Assembly (NCBI RefSeq): GCF_947494055.1
Contig: NZ_CANLTR010000002.1
Span: 1 to 64,000, forward strand
DNA: 64,000 nt
Source of the DNA: an uncultured Jannaschia sp.
GTDB lineage: Bacteria; Pseudomonadota; Alphaproteobacteria; Rhodobacterales; Rhodobacteraceae
Direction: 5' to 3'
Shown here: positions 30,684 through 38,853 of the stretch, piece by piece
Layout of the letters: every line of letters starts with the position of its first letter
Position numbering within the stretch: the first letter of the stretch is position 1
Translations under genes and position numbers: made by a program
The notes under the pieces: generated by a model
Told to the model about the DNA's origin: nothing
The model's input: the letters and a program-made list of their open reading frames with translations, nothing else
The model's database searches: none

Positions 30684-31948
30684 GCATGGCATCTTCCTGG
30701 CATAAGTACGCGAGCCCGGCCGAGGCGTCGCGCCGCCGTCCGCTGATCCTGCGTACCGACGTCCTGATCTTCCTCGCGATCCTCGCGCTGGTCACCCTCG
30801 GCGCGACGCTGATGGCGCAGTCGGGCCTGATCTCGACCTCCTTCGTCAAGACGCTGGGCAAGACGCTCTGCCTGTGCCTCGCCGCGCTCGCGATGGATCT
30901 CGTCTGGGGCTACACGGGCATCCTGTCGCTCGGCCATTTCGCATTCTTCGGCATCGGCGGCTACGCGATCGGCATGTGGCTGATGTGGGACCGCACCGAG
31001 GCCATCGTGCAATCCACCCTGGCGCGCGGCCCCCTGCCCGCGACCGACCTGCAGCTTCAGGAGGCGATCGGCTCGCAGATCTTCGGCGTCGTCGGCGCGT
31101 CCGACATCCCGTGGATCTGGACGCTCGCCGGCTCCCTCCCTGCGCAACTCGCGGCCGCGATCCTCGTGCCCGGCGTGATCGCGCTCGTCTTCGGCTGGCT
31201 CGCCTTCCGCAGCCGGGTGGCCGGCGTCTACCTCTCGATCCTGACCCAGGCCGGCACGCTCGCTTTGTCGCTCTGGCTGTTCCAGAACGACAGCGGACTC
31301 CGGGGCAATAACGGCCTGTCGGGTCTCCAGAACGTGCCCGGCCTCGAATCCGTGCCGCAATCGACGCTGTCGCTGTGGTTCCTCTGGGCCTCGGCCGTGG
31401 CGCTCGGGCTCGCCTATCTCGCCGCCGTCTGGCTCGTCGCCGGTCGCTTCGGCTCGGTCCTGCGCGGCATCCGCGACGACGAGGCGCGGGTGCGGTTCCT
31501 CGGCTACGAGGTCGAGCATTACAAGCTCGCCATCTTCACCGTCACCGCGATGGTCTGCGGCATCGCCGGCGCGCTCTACTATCCCCAGGCCGGCATCGTG
31601 AACCCGGCCGAGATCGCGCCGATCGCCTCGATCTACCTTGCCGTCTGGGTCGCCATCGGCGGCCGCGGGCGGCTCTACGGCGCGGTGATCGGCGCGGCCG
31701 TGGTCTCGCTCGCCTCGAGCTGGTTTACCGGCGGCGGCGCGCCGAACGTCAACCTCGGCATCTACACGATCCGCTGGACCGACTGGTGGCTCGTCCTCCT
31801 CGGCCTCAGCTTCGTGCTGGTCACGCTCTACGCGCCGAAGGGGCTGGGCGGTCTCGTCGACCTGTGGACGGAGCATCGAGCGCGTCGCCGGACCGGCGAT
31901 CTCGGCCCCGACCAGGGCGCACTCCGCGCCGAGGAGGAGCAGGCATGA
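30680..31948 (+). CDS. urtC: Urea ABC transporter permease UrtC
   Basis: A 422-aa LivM-type permease. Sequence blocks: AMDLVWGYTGILSLGHFAFF, GIGGYAIGMWLMW, GVYLSILTQAGTLALSLWLF and the EAA-like IRDDEARVRFLGYEVEHYKL, then WVAIGGRGRLYGAVIGA. It is the second membrane half of the urea transporter. Its start overlaps urtB and its stop overlaps urtD, each by 4 nt. Confidence 0.96.
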   Translation: MSMASSWHKYASPAEASRRRPLILRTDVLIFLAILALVTLGATLMAQSGLISTSFVKTLGKTLCLCLAALAMDLVWGYTGILSLGHFAFFGIGGYAIGMWLMWDRTEAIVQSTLARGPLPATDLQLQEAIGSQIFGVVGASDIPWIWTLAGSLPAQLAAAILVPGVIALVFGWLAFRSRVAGVYLSILTQAGTLALSLWLFQNDSGLRGNNGLSGLQNVPGLESVPQSTLSLWFLWASAVALGLAYLAAVWLVAGRFGSVLRGIRDDEARVRFLGYEVEHYKLAIFTVTAMVCGIAGALYYPQAGIVNPAEIAPIASIYLAVWVAIGGRGRLYGAVIGAAVVSLASSWFTGGGAPNVNLGIYTIRWTDWWLVLLGLSFVLVTLYAPKGLGGLVDLWTEHRARRRTGDLGPDQGALRAEEEQA

Positions 31949-32706
31949 GCGCGCTTCTCGAAGTCTCCGGCGTGTCGAAGACCTTCGACGGCTTCCGCGC
32001 CATCGACAATCTCAGCTTCTCGATCAACGAGCCGGAGCTGCGCGCGATCATCGGCCCGAACGGTGCCGGCAAGACTACCTTCATGGACCTCGTGACCGGC
32101 AAGACCCGGCCCGATACGGGCACGATCCGCTACGGCGAGCTCTCGCGCGACCTCACCCGGATGTCCGAGGCGCAGATCGCCCGGGCCGGCATCGGCCGCA
32201 AGTTCCAGAAGCCCACCGTGTTCGAGGACCAGAGCGTCGACGAGAACCTCGCCATGGCGCTCCGCGCCGCTCGCAACCCGCTGACCGTCCTGCTTCGCCG
32301 CCCCGACACAGAGGCGGGCGTGACGGAGATGGCGGCGCGGGTGGGCCTCGGCGGACAGCTCGCGACGAAGGCCGGCATCCTCAGTCACGGCCAGAAGCAA
32401 TGGCTCGAGATCGGCATGCTGCTCGCGCAGGAGCCGCGCCTCCTGCTCGTCGACGAGCCCGCGGCCGGCATGACCTCCGCCGAGCGCGAACGCACGACCG
32501 AGATGCTGGTGGAGGCCGCGAAGACCCACGCCGTCGTCGTCATCGAGCACGACATGGAGTTCGTCCGTCGCCTGAACTGCCGCGTTACCGTGCTGCACGA
32601 GGGGCGGTCGCTGGCCGAGGGCTCGCTCGACCATGTCTGCGCCGATCCGCGCGTCATCGACGTCTATCTCGGCCGCCCCGAAAGTGCCGAGGCCGCCGAT
32701 GCTTGA
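31945..32706 (+). CDS. urtD: Urea ABC transporter ATP-binding protein UrtD
   Basis: A 253-aa ATPase of the LivG type. Walker A is GPNGAGKTTFMD and Walker B is LLLVDEPAAGM. The signature position reads LSHGQKQWLEIG, which is the UrtD form rather than LSGGQ. It starts MSALLEVSGVSKTFDGF, with a good GAGGAGG ribosome site before the ATG. It energises urea import together with UrtE. Confidence 0.96.
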   Translation: MSALLEVSGVSKTFDGFRAIDNLSFSINEPELRAIIGPNGAGKTTFMDLVTGKTRPDTGTIRYGELSRDLTRMSEAQIARAGIGRKFQKPTVFEDQSVDENLAMALRAARNPLTVLLRRPDTEAGVTEMAARVGLGGQLATKAGILSHGQKQWLEIGMLLAQEPRLLLVDEPAAGMTSAERERTTEMLVEAAKTHAVVVIEHDMEFVRRLNCRVTVLHEGRSLAEGSLDHVCADPRVIDVYLGRPESAEAADA

Positions 32707-33388
32707 GGCGCGAGACATCACCCTGTCCTACGGCGGCAGCCAGATCCTCCACGGTATCGACCTGACCGCCGAACGCGGGCGCGTGACCTGCGTCATGGGC
32801 CTGAACGGGACCGGCAAGACCTCGCTCCTGAAGGCGATCGCCGGACGGCATCCGATGGAGGGCACCGTCACGCTCGACGGCCGTCCCCTGCCCCCCGGCG
32901 CGAAGGCGCGCGCGCAGGCAGGCATCGCCTACGTCCCGCAGGGGCGCGAAATCTTCCCCACCCTCACCGTGGCCGAGAACCTCGAGACGGGCTTCGCCTG
33001 CCTGCCCCGCGACGCGCGCCGCGTGCCGGAAAGCGTGTTCGAGCTTTTCCCGGTTCTGCACGAGATGCGCGGCCGGCGCGGCGGCGACCTCTCGGGCGGA
33101 CAGCAGCAGCAGCTCGCCATCGCCCGCGCGCTCGTGACCCGACCCAAGGTCCTGCTCCTCGACGAGCCGACGGAGGGCATCCAGCCCAACATCATCGACC
33201 AGATCGGCCGTGTCATCGCCGGCCTGCGCAAGGCGGGTGAAATGGCGATCGTGCTCGTGGAACAGCGCTTCGACTTCGCCTGGAGCCTCGCCGACCATAT
33301 CGTCGCGCTTCGCCGCGGCGCCATCCTGCGCAGCGAGGCCCGCGCGACCGCGTCGCGCGAGGCGGTGCTGGCCGACGTCTCGGTCTAG
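32699..33388 (+). CDS. urtE: Urea ABC transporter ATP-binding protein UrtE
   Basis: A 229-aa LivF-type ATPase. Walker A is GLNGTGKTSLLK, the Q-loop lies in YVPQGREIFPTL, the signature is LSGGQQQQLAIARAL and Walker B is LLLDEPTEGIQPNII. It overlaps urtD by 8 nt and completes the transporter. Its TAG stop forms a CTAG with the stop of the convergent lysE-type gene. No urease or amidase gene follows in this window. Confidence 0.96.
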   Translation: MLEARDITLSYGGSQILHGIDLTAERGRVTCVMGLNGTGKTSLLKAIAGRHPMEGTVTLDGRPLPPGAKARAQAGIAYVPQGREIFPTLTVAENLETGFACLPRDARRVPESVFELFPVLHEMRGRRGGDLSGGQQQQLAIARALVTRPKVLLLDEPTEGIQPNIIDQIGRVIAGLRKAGEMAIVLVEQRFDFAWSLADHIVALRRGAILRSEARATASREAVLADVSV

Positions 33389-33999
33389 GCTCGTTCCATC
33401 GCCAATCGCCCGGCCAGCAAAGCGAAGATCGCCGCGAAGCTGCGGTTGAGCCAGGACATCGCCCGCGCTGATCCCAGCACCCGGTTCCGGAACGTCCCGG
33501 CAAACAGACCGTAGATCGCGAAGACGACGAAGGTCAGCGCCATGAACACGCCGCCGAGCGCCGCCATCTCCAGCGCCGCCCGCTCCGGCGCGCCCGACAG
33601 GAATGGCGGCAGCAGCGCGAGAAAGAAGATCGACAGCTTCGGGTTCAGCACGTTGAGAAGCGTTCCGCGCCACGCGACGCGGAAGAGCGAGCCCGTGCCG
33701 CGATCTGCCCGGACCGCGAGCGCGCCGGTCTGCCGGAGCGCGCCCCAGGCCATCCAGAGCAGGTACGCCACGCCCGCGATCTTGATCGTCGTGAAGAGGA
33801 GCGCCGAGGCGTGCAGGACCGCCGCAAGCCCGAGCGCGGCCGCGAGGAGCGCCGGAACGATCCCGAAGGTGCAGCCGAGCGCGGCGGCCAGCGCCGCCCG
33901 TCGCCCGCGGCCGAGCCCCGTCGCAAGCGTATAGACGACCCCGGTTCCGGGCGCGAGAACGACGACGAACGCGGTGAGGAGGAACTGGAGCGTGATCAT
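33385..33999 (-). CDS. LysE family exporter
   Basis: A 204-aa membrane protein with about six helices. It has the LysE/RhtB features APGTGVVYTLATGLGRGRRA, IKIAGVAYLLWMAWGALR and NVLNPKLSIFFLALLPPFL. It is probably an exporter of amino acids or their derivatives; the substrate is unknown. It is convergent with urtE and single-gene on its strand. Its last 4 nt overlap the urtE stop. Confidence 0.9.
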   Translation of the reverse strand: MITLQFLLTAFVVVLAPGTGVVYTLATGLGRGRRAALAAALGCTFGIVPALLAAALGLAAVLHASALLFTTIKIAGVAYLLWMAWGALRQTGALAVRADRGTGSLFRVAWRGTLLNVLNPKLSIFFLALLPPFLSGAPERAALEMAALGGVFMALTFVVFAIYGLFAGTFRNRVLGSARAMSWLNRSFAAIFALLAGRLAMERA

Positions 34000-34142
34000 G
34001 CCGCCAGATTGGCCGCCGGGCGTCGTTCCTGCAAGCCGGCGATCCCGCCATCCGGAAGATTGACAGAACCTTCCGTCAACCTATCGAAGGTTGCCGAGAA
34101 ATTAATCCACGCGCTTGACATATCCCGTCCGCGCCGCCCGCT

Positions 34143-35096
34143 TTAGGCCGAGCGCAGCACCCGCGGCACCTTGAACTCCACGTTCTCCTCCGCCGTCACG
34201 ACCGGGTTCACGGTCACGTCGAAGCGGTCGCGGAAAGCGGCGACGACCTCCTCGATCAGGACGTCCGGCGCGCTCGCCCCCGCGGTGATGCCGACGGAGC
34301 GGATGCCCTCCAGCGCGCGCCAGTCGATCTCGGCCGCTCGCTGCACGAGCTGGGCGTAGCGGCACCCGGCCTTCGCGCCGACCTCGACCAGGCGCTTCGA
34401 GTTCGAGGAGTTCGGCGCGCCGACCACGAGGATCGCGTCGCAATCCGGCGCCATCGCCTTCACCGCCTCCTGACGGTTGGTGGTGGCGTAGCAGATGTCC
34501 TCCTTGTGCGGACCGATGATCGCCGGGAACCGCGCCTTGAGCGCGGCCACGATGTCGGCGGTGTCGTCGACGGAGAGCGTCGTCTGCGTGATGAAGGCCA
34601 GCCGGTCGGGATCGCGCGGCTCCAGCCGCGCCACGTCCTCGGCCGTCTCGACCAGGAGAACCTCGCCCGGCGGAAGCTGCCCCATCGTGCCGATCGTCTC
34701 GGGATGGCCGGCATGGCCGATCATCACCATCTGCAACCCGTTCTCGTGGTGCCGCGCGGCTTCGATATGGACCTTGGAGACCAGCGGGCAGGTCGCGTCG
34801 ACCCAGACCATGTCCCGCGCGGCGGCCTCGGCAGGCACGGCCTTGGGCACACCGTGGGCGGAGAAGATCACCGGCCGGTCGGGCGGGCATTCGTCGAGCT
34901 CCTCCACGAACACCGCGCCCTTCGCGCGCAGCCCGTCGACGACGTAGCGGTTGTGGACGATCTCGTGGCGTACGTAGACCGGGGCGCCCCATTTCTCGAG
35001 CGCCATCTCGACGATCTTGATGGCCCGGTCCACGCCCGCGCAGAACCCGCGGGGGGCGGCGAGGTGGAGGGTCAGCGGGGGTCTCGGTTCGGTCAT
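34143..35096 (-). CDS. ispH: 4-hydroxy-3-methylbut-2-enyl diphosphate reductase
   Basis: A 317-aa iron-sulfur enzyme of the MEP pathway that produces IPP and DMAPP. The three cluster cysteines are C19 ([13 protein letters not shown]), C103 ([13 protein letters not shown]) and C202 ([15 protein letters not shown]). [10 protein letters not shown] and [15 protein letters not shown] are also conserved. The TAA stop and the following about 140 bp hold nothing I recognise. Confidence 0.97.
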   Translation of the reverse strand: MTEPRPPLTLHLAAPRGFCAGVDRAIKIVEMALEKWGAPVYVRHEIVHNRYVVDGLRAKGAVFVEELDECPPDRPVIFSAHGVPKAVPAEAAARDMVWVDATCPLVSKVHIEAARHHENGLQMVMIGHAGHPETIGTMGQLPPGEVLLVETAEDVARLEPRDPDRLAFITQTTLSVDDTADIVAALKARFPAIIGPHKEDICYATTNRQEAVKAMAPDCDAILVVGAPNSSNSKRLVEVGAKAGCRYAQLVQRAAEIDWRALEGIRSVGITAGASAPDVLIEEVVAAFRDRFDVTVNPVVTAEENVEFKVPRVLRSA

Positions 35097-35149
35097 GGCA
35101 TCGCTCCTTGGTCCCCACCTAGGATCGCGGGGCGCCGGGGTCCAGCCCG

Positions 35150-36070
35150 TCAGCCCGCCAGCGGATCGCCGGGACCGAGCCGTGCGCCGTTGCGGAACGC
35201 CACGCCGCTCACCGGACCGCGCCCGGCCTGCTGCACCTCGAGCAGTTCGACCGCGCCGGACCCGGTGGCGACGACGAGGCCATCCGCGTCGAGCAGCGTG
35301 CCCGGCGCGGCCGAAGTCTCGACCTCGGGGAGCAGCATCGCGCGCAGGAGCTTCAGCCGCGCGCCGTCACGCGCGACCCAGGCGCCGGGGAACGGCGAGA
35401 GGCCGTTGATCTGCCGCGCCAGCGTCACCGCGTCCCAGGCGAAGTCGGCCTCCGCCTCGGACTTGTCGATCTTGGCGGCGTAGGTCACCCCGTCTTCCGG
35501 CTGCGCGACGGGGGAGAGGCGCGCGATGCGGTCCACCGCCTGCACCGCCAGCCGGGCGCCCATCGCGGAGAGGCGGTCGTGCAGGTCGCCCGTCGTGTCG
35601 GTCGGCGCGATATCCGTCGCCTCGCGCAGCAGGACCGGCCCGGTATCGAGCCCCGCCTCCATCGCCATGATGCAGATGCCGGTGCGATCGTCGCCTGCCA
35701 TCACCGCGCGGTGAATCGGCGCCGCGCCGCGCCAGCGCGGCAGGAGCGAGGCATGGACGTTGAGGCAGCCGTGGCGCGGCGCGTCGAGCACGGCCTGCGG
35801 CAGGATCAGTCCGTAGGCCACGACGATCGCGAGATCGGCGTCGAGCGCGGCGAAGTCCTGCGCGGCCTCGCCTTTGAACGAGGTTGGCGTCCGCACCTCG
35901 ACGCCGAGCGCCTCGGCACGGGCATGGACGGGACTGCGCCGGTCCTGCTTGCCCCGGCCTGCCGGTCGCGGCGGCTGCGAATAGGCGGCGAGGACGTGAT
36001 GGCCGGATTCGTGCATCGCATCGAGGACGGGCACCGCGAAATCCGGGGTTCCCATGAAAATCAGGCGCAT
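35150..36070 (-). CDS. fmt: Methionyl-tRNA formyltransferase
   Basis: A 306-aa enzyme that formylates initiator Met-tRNA. The N-terminal half has [39 protein letters not shown] (the catalytic Asn) and [17 protein letters not shown] (the catalytic His), then LDTGPVLL. The C-terminal OB-fold has the [18 protein letters not shown] block. The start overlaps the third deformylase-like gene by 10 nt, completing a start-Met processing operon. Confidence 0.97.
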   Translation of the reverse strand: MRLIFMGTPDFAVPVLDAMHESGHHVLAAYSQPPRPAGRGKQDRRSPVHARAEALGVEVRTPTSFKGEAAQDFAALDADLAIVVAYGLILPQAVLDAPRHGCLNVHASLLPRWRGAAPIHRAVMAGDDRTGICIMAMEAGLDTGPVLLREATDIAPTDTTGDLHDRLSAMGARLAVQAVDRIARLSPVAQPEDGVTYAAKIDKSEAEADFAWDAVTLARQINGLSPFPGAWVARDGARLKLLRAMLLPEVETSAAPGTLLDADGLVVATGSGAVELLEVQQAGRGPVSGVAFRNGARLGPGDPLAG

Positions 36071-36552
36071 TTGGCGGCCCTCCTGAGGAGCATGTCACGC
36101 TTCACCTTGGACAGGCGGTGGAAGTACATCCGCCCGTCGAGATGATCGATCTGGTGCTGCACCGAGGTCGCGCGAAGCATCACGAACTCCGCCTCCCGTT
36201 CGGCGCCCGTCTCGTCGAGGAAGGCCACGGTGACGGCGCGCGGGCGCGACACGCGGGCGGAGACGCCGGGGAGGTTCGGCGACGCCTCCTCGTGGTCGCG
36301 CAGCGTGGCGCTTGCGTGCAGGATGCGTGGATTGGCGAGACGGGTGACCCCCTGCCCGTCGCCGGCATCGACCACGGCCAGCCGGCGCATGATGCCGAGC
36401 TGCGGTGCGGCCAGTCCCACGCCGGGCATAGCCTGCATCGCCTGCACCATCTCGTCCCAAATCGCCCGGACCGCGTCGTCGACGGCCTCGACCGGTTCGG
36501 CGGGCATGCGGAGGCGCGGATCGGGCCAGCGCAGGAAGGGGCGGTGCGTCAT
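36061..36552 (-). CDS. Peptide deformylase-like protein with lost catalytic residues
   Basis: A 163-aa paralogue of peptide deformylase. Motif 1 is intact (GVGLAAPQ, 44-51). Motif 2 EGCLS reads EEASPNLPG, so the metal-binding cysteine is S91. Motif 3 HEIDH reads HQIDH, so the catalytic glutamate is Q134, while H133 and H137 remain. It should not catalyse normal deformylation. The frame is intact and in a tight operon (10-nt overlap with fmt), so it is not an obvious pseudogene. It may be a regulator, a binding protein or a changed enzyme. Confidence 0.85.
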   Translation of the reverse strand: MTHRPFLRWPDPRLRMPAEPVEAVDDAVRAIWDEMVQAMQAMPGVGLAAPQLGIMRRLAVVDAGDGQGVTRLANPRILHASATLRDHEEASPNLPGVSARVSRPRAVTVAFLDETGAEREAEFVMLRATSVQHQIDHLDGRMYFHRLSKVKRDMLLRRAAKCA

Positions 36553-36604
36553 CGGGGCTTTCGTGCCGCGTCTCCGCGTCCGGGTCCAGCGGCAATCGTG
36601 CCCC

Positions 36605-37063
36605 TCAGGCCGGATCGGCGGGCTCCGCTTCCGGATGGTCGAGGATCAGGACACCGTCGAGATGATCCATCTCGTGGCAGATGCAGGCGGCGGCGGACCC
36701 CGCGAACCGCTCCTCCCGCCGCCCCGAGGCGCCATCGAAGGCGAGCGTGATCTCCGCCGGGCGGGCCACGCGGCGGGGCGTCTCGGGGATCGAGAGGCAT
36801 CCCTCCTCGTTCACCTGCCGGCCGTCGCGTGCCACGATCTCCGGGTTCACGAAAACCCGCGGATCGGGCAGCCCGTCCTTCCAGGTCGCGTCGAGCACGA
36901 AGAGACGCTCGGTCACGCCGACCTGCGGCCCGGCGAGGCCCCGCCCGGGGGCGGCGTACATCGTGTCGAGCATGTCGCGTGCGAGCGCGGTCACATCCCC
37001 CGTCACCGGTCGGCAGACGACGCGCAGAATCGGGTCCGGATGCTGGACGATCGGCAGGATCAT
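36605..37063 (-). CDS. Peptide deformylase, second paralogue
   Basis: A 152-aa deformylase that removes the formyl group from nascent Met. Motif 2 EEGCLSIP (ligand C89) and motif 3 CHEMDH (H130, E131, H134) are intact. Motif 1 is GRGLAGPQ, where glycine replaces the second alanine of GxGLAAxQ. It is shorter than Def1 and lacks the C-terminal basic helix. The start at 37063 overlaps the first deformylase gene by 4 nt. Confidence 0.9.
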   Translation of the reverse strand: MILPIVQHPDPILRVVCRPVTGDVTALARDMLDTMYAAPGRGLAGPQVGVTERLFVLDATWKDGLPDPRVFVNPEIVARDGRQVNEEGCLSIPETPRRVARPAEITLAFDGASGRREERFAGSAAACICHEMDHLDGVLILDHPEAEPADPA

Positions 37064-37584
37064 CCCGCCTCGCGCGCCCGTTCGCGCTTCAGCTTTTGCA
37101 TCCGGCGGGTGATCATCTGCCGGCGCATCGGCTTGAGGTAGTCGATGAAGAGCTTGCCCTCGAGGTGGTCGAGCTCGTGCTGCACGCAGATCGCCCAGAG
37201 CCCGTCGAAGCCTTCGGTCCGCTCGGCGCCGGTCTGGTCGATCCAGCGCACCTCGACCTCGCTCGGGCGGGTGACGTCGGCGTACTGGTCCGGGATCGAC
37301 AGGCAACCTTCCTCGTAGGTCCCCGTCTCCTCGCTCGCGGCCAGGATCCGGGGGTTGAACATGACGAGGGGACGCGGCGTCTCGCCCTCTTCCTTGACGC
37401 AGTCGAGCACGATCAGCCGCTCCATCACGCCGACCTGCGGCGCGGCGAGGCCGATGCCCGGCGCGTCGTACATCGTCTCGAGCATGTCGCGCGCCAGCGC
37501 GCGCCGCGCGTCCGACAGGTCGTCGACTTGCGCGGCGACCTGCTTCAGGCGCGGGTCGGGATGGATCAGGATAGGGCGCTTCAT
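37060..37584 (-). CDS. def: Peptide deformylase, canonical
   Basis: A 174-aa deformylase with all three motifs canonical: GIGLAAPQ (43-50), EEGCLSIP with C94 and QHELDHLEGKLF with H136, E137 and H140. The basic C-terminal helix (RRQMITRRMQKLKRERAR) is typical of proteobacterial Def and may bind the ribosome, as in E. coli. It is the first gene of the def-def-def-fmt operon and probably the housekeeping enzyme. It starts with MKRPILIHPDPRL at 37584. Confidence 0.95.
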   Translation of the reverse strand: MKRPILIHPDPRLKQVAAQVDDLSDARRALARDMLETMYDAPGIGLAAPQVGVMERLIVLDCVKEEGETPRPLVMFNPRILAASEETGTYEEGCLSIPDQYADVTRPSEVEVRWIDQTGAERTEGFDGLWAICVQHELDHLEGKLFIDYLKPMRRQMITRRMQKLKRERAREAG

Positions 37585-37665
37585 CGCGCCCGATCTAGTG
37601 GCACACCCTTCGCCTTGCAACCGCCGCCTTTGGCCTTAGAGGTGCGGGCCAACAAGGAGATTTCC

Positions 37666-38850
37666 ATGACCATCCAGCCCGATTTCGACGAGATCATCGA
37701 CCGCCGCGACACGCATTGCGTCAAGTGGGACATGATGGAATCGATCTACGGCGTCTCGCCCGAGGACGGGCTGGCGATGTGGGTGGCGGACATGGATTTT
37801 CGCCCGCCCGCCTGCATCCGCGCGGCCGTCCGGCGTCAGGCCGACCACGGCATCTTCGGCTATTTCGGCGACGACCGCGCTTACCACGACGCGATCCGCT
37901 GGTGGATGCGGGAACGGCACGGCTGGGAGGTCGAGGCGGAGGCGATCCTGACGACGCATGGCCTCGTCAACGGCACCGCGCTTTGCGTCGATACGTGGAC
38001 GGCGCCGGGCGACGGCGTCGTGCTGTTCACGCCGGTCTACCACGCCTTCGCCAAGGTCATCCGCGCCAACGACCGGCGCGTGGTGGAATGCGAGCTGGCC
38101 TATGACGGCTCGCGGTACGCGCCCGATTTCGACGCTTGGGACGCGGTGGTCGCGGAGGCGGGCGCGAAGATGATGGTACTCTGCTCGCCGCACAATCCGA
38201 ACGGGCGCGTCTGGACGCGGGAGGAGCTCGAGGGCTACGCGGCCTTCGCGCGGCGCCACGACCTGATCCTGGTATCCGACGAGATCCATCACGACCTCGT
38301 CTATCCCGGCCAGACGCATATCCCGATGGCACGGATCGACGGCATCGCCGACCGGCTGGTGATGATGACGTCCACCACCAAGACATTCAGCATCGCGGGC
38401 GCGCATACCGGCAACGTCATCATCCACGACGAGGGACTGCGCGCGGCCTTCGCCAAGCGGATGATGGCGCTGGGCCTGTCGCCCAATTCCTTCGGCCTGT
38501 TCATGGCGACGGCGGCCTACTCGCCGGAGGGCGCGGCCTGGGTGGATCGGCTGATGGATTATCTCGACGGCAACCGGCGGGTCTTCGACGCGGGGATCGA
38601 CGCGATCCCGGGCCTGAAGTCCGTGCCGCTCGAGGCGACCTATCTGAGCTGGGTCGATTTCGACGGCACCGGCATGTCGCGCGAGGAGTTCACGCGCCGG
38701 GTGGAGCGGGATGCCCGGATCGCCGCCAATCATGGCCCGACCTTCGGTCAGGGCGGCGAGAGCTTCCTGCGCTTCAACATTGCCACGCCCCGCGCGCGGG
38801 TCGAGGCGGCGGTGGAGCGGATGCAGGCGGCCTTCGCCGACCTGCAATAG
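37666..38850 (+). CDS. PatB/MalY-type PLP-dependent C-S lyase or aminotransferase
   Basis: A 394-aa fold-type I PLP enzyme of the PatB/MalY group (cystathionine beta-lyase-like). It shows MWVADMDFRPPACI, the TTHGLVNGTALCVDTWTAPG region, NPNGRVW and VSDEIHHDLVYPG, with the PLP lysine K239 in TSTTKTFSIAG. The end has the substrate-carboxylate Arg in FLRFNIATPRARVE. It cleaves C-S bonds such as in cystathionine, but other substrates cannot be excluded. ATG 37666 is preceded by AAGGAGA. It is divergent from def. Confidence 0.9.
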   Translation: MTIQPDFDEIIDRRDTHCVKWDMMESIYGVSPEDGLAMWVADMDFRPPACIRAAVRRQADHGIFGYFGDDRAYHDAIRWWMRERHGWEVEAEAILTTHGLVNGTALCVDTWTAPGDGVVLFTPVYHAFAKVIRANDRRVVECELAYDGSRYAPDFDAWDAVVAEAGAKMMVLCSPHNPNGRVWTREELEGYAAFARRHDLILVSDEIHHDLVYPGQTHIPMARIDGIADRLVMMTSTTKTFSIAGAHTGNVIIHDEGLRAAFAKRMMALGLSPNSFGLFMATAAYSPEGAAWVDRLMDYLDGNRRVFDAGIDAIPGLKSVPLEATYLSWVDFDGTGMSREEFTRRVERDARIAANHGPTFGQGGESFLRFNIATPRARVEAAVERMQAAFADLQ

Positions 38851-38853
38851 CGC

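Noticed and set aside
28755..30692. 645-codon open frame opposite urtB
   Set aside because: Mirror of urtB caused by third-position GC; composed of Asp/Glu/Ala/Gly strings with no recognisable domain.
33385..33388. CTAG shared by two convergent stop codons as a special element
   Set aside because: Palindromic TAG/TAG overlap at convergent ends is a simple consequence of compact gene packing.
36061..36552. Third deformylase gene as a pseudogene
   Set aside because: No frameshift or stop, conserved motif 1 and both His ligands retained, and tight overlap with fmt; it looks like a maintained, altered protein.
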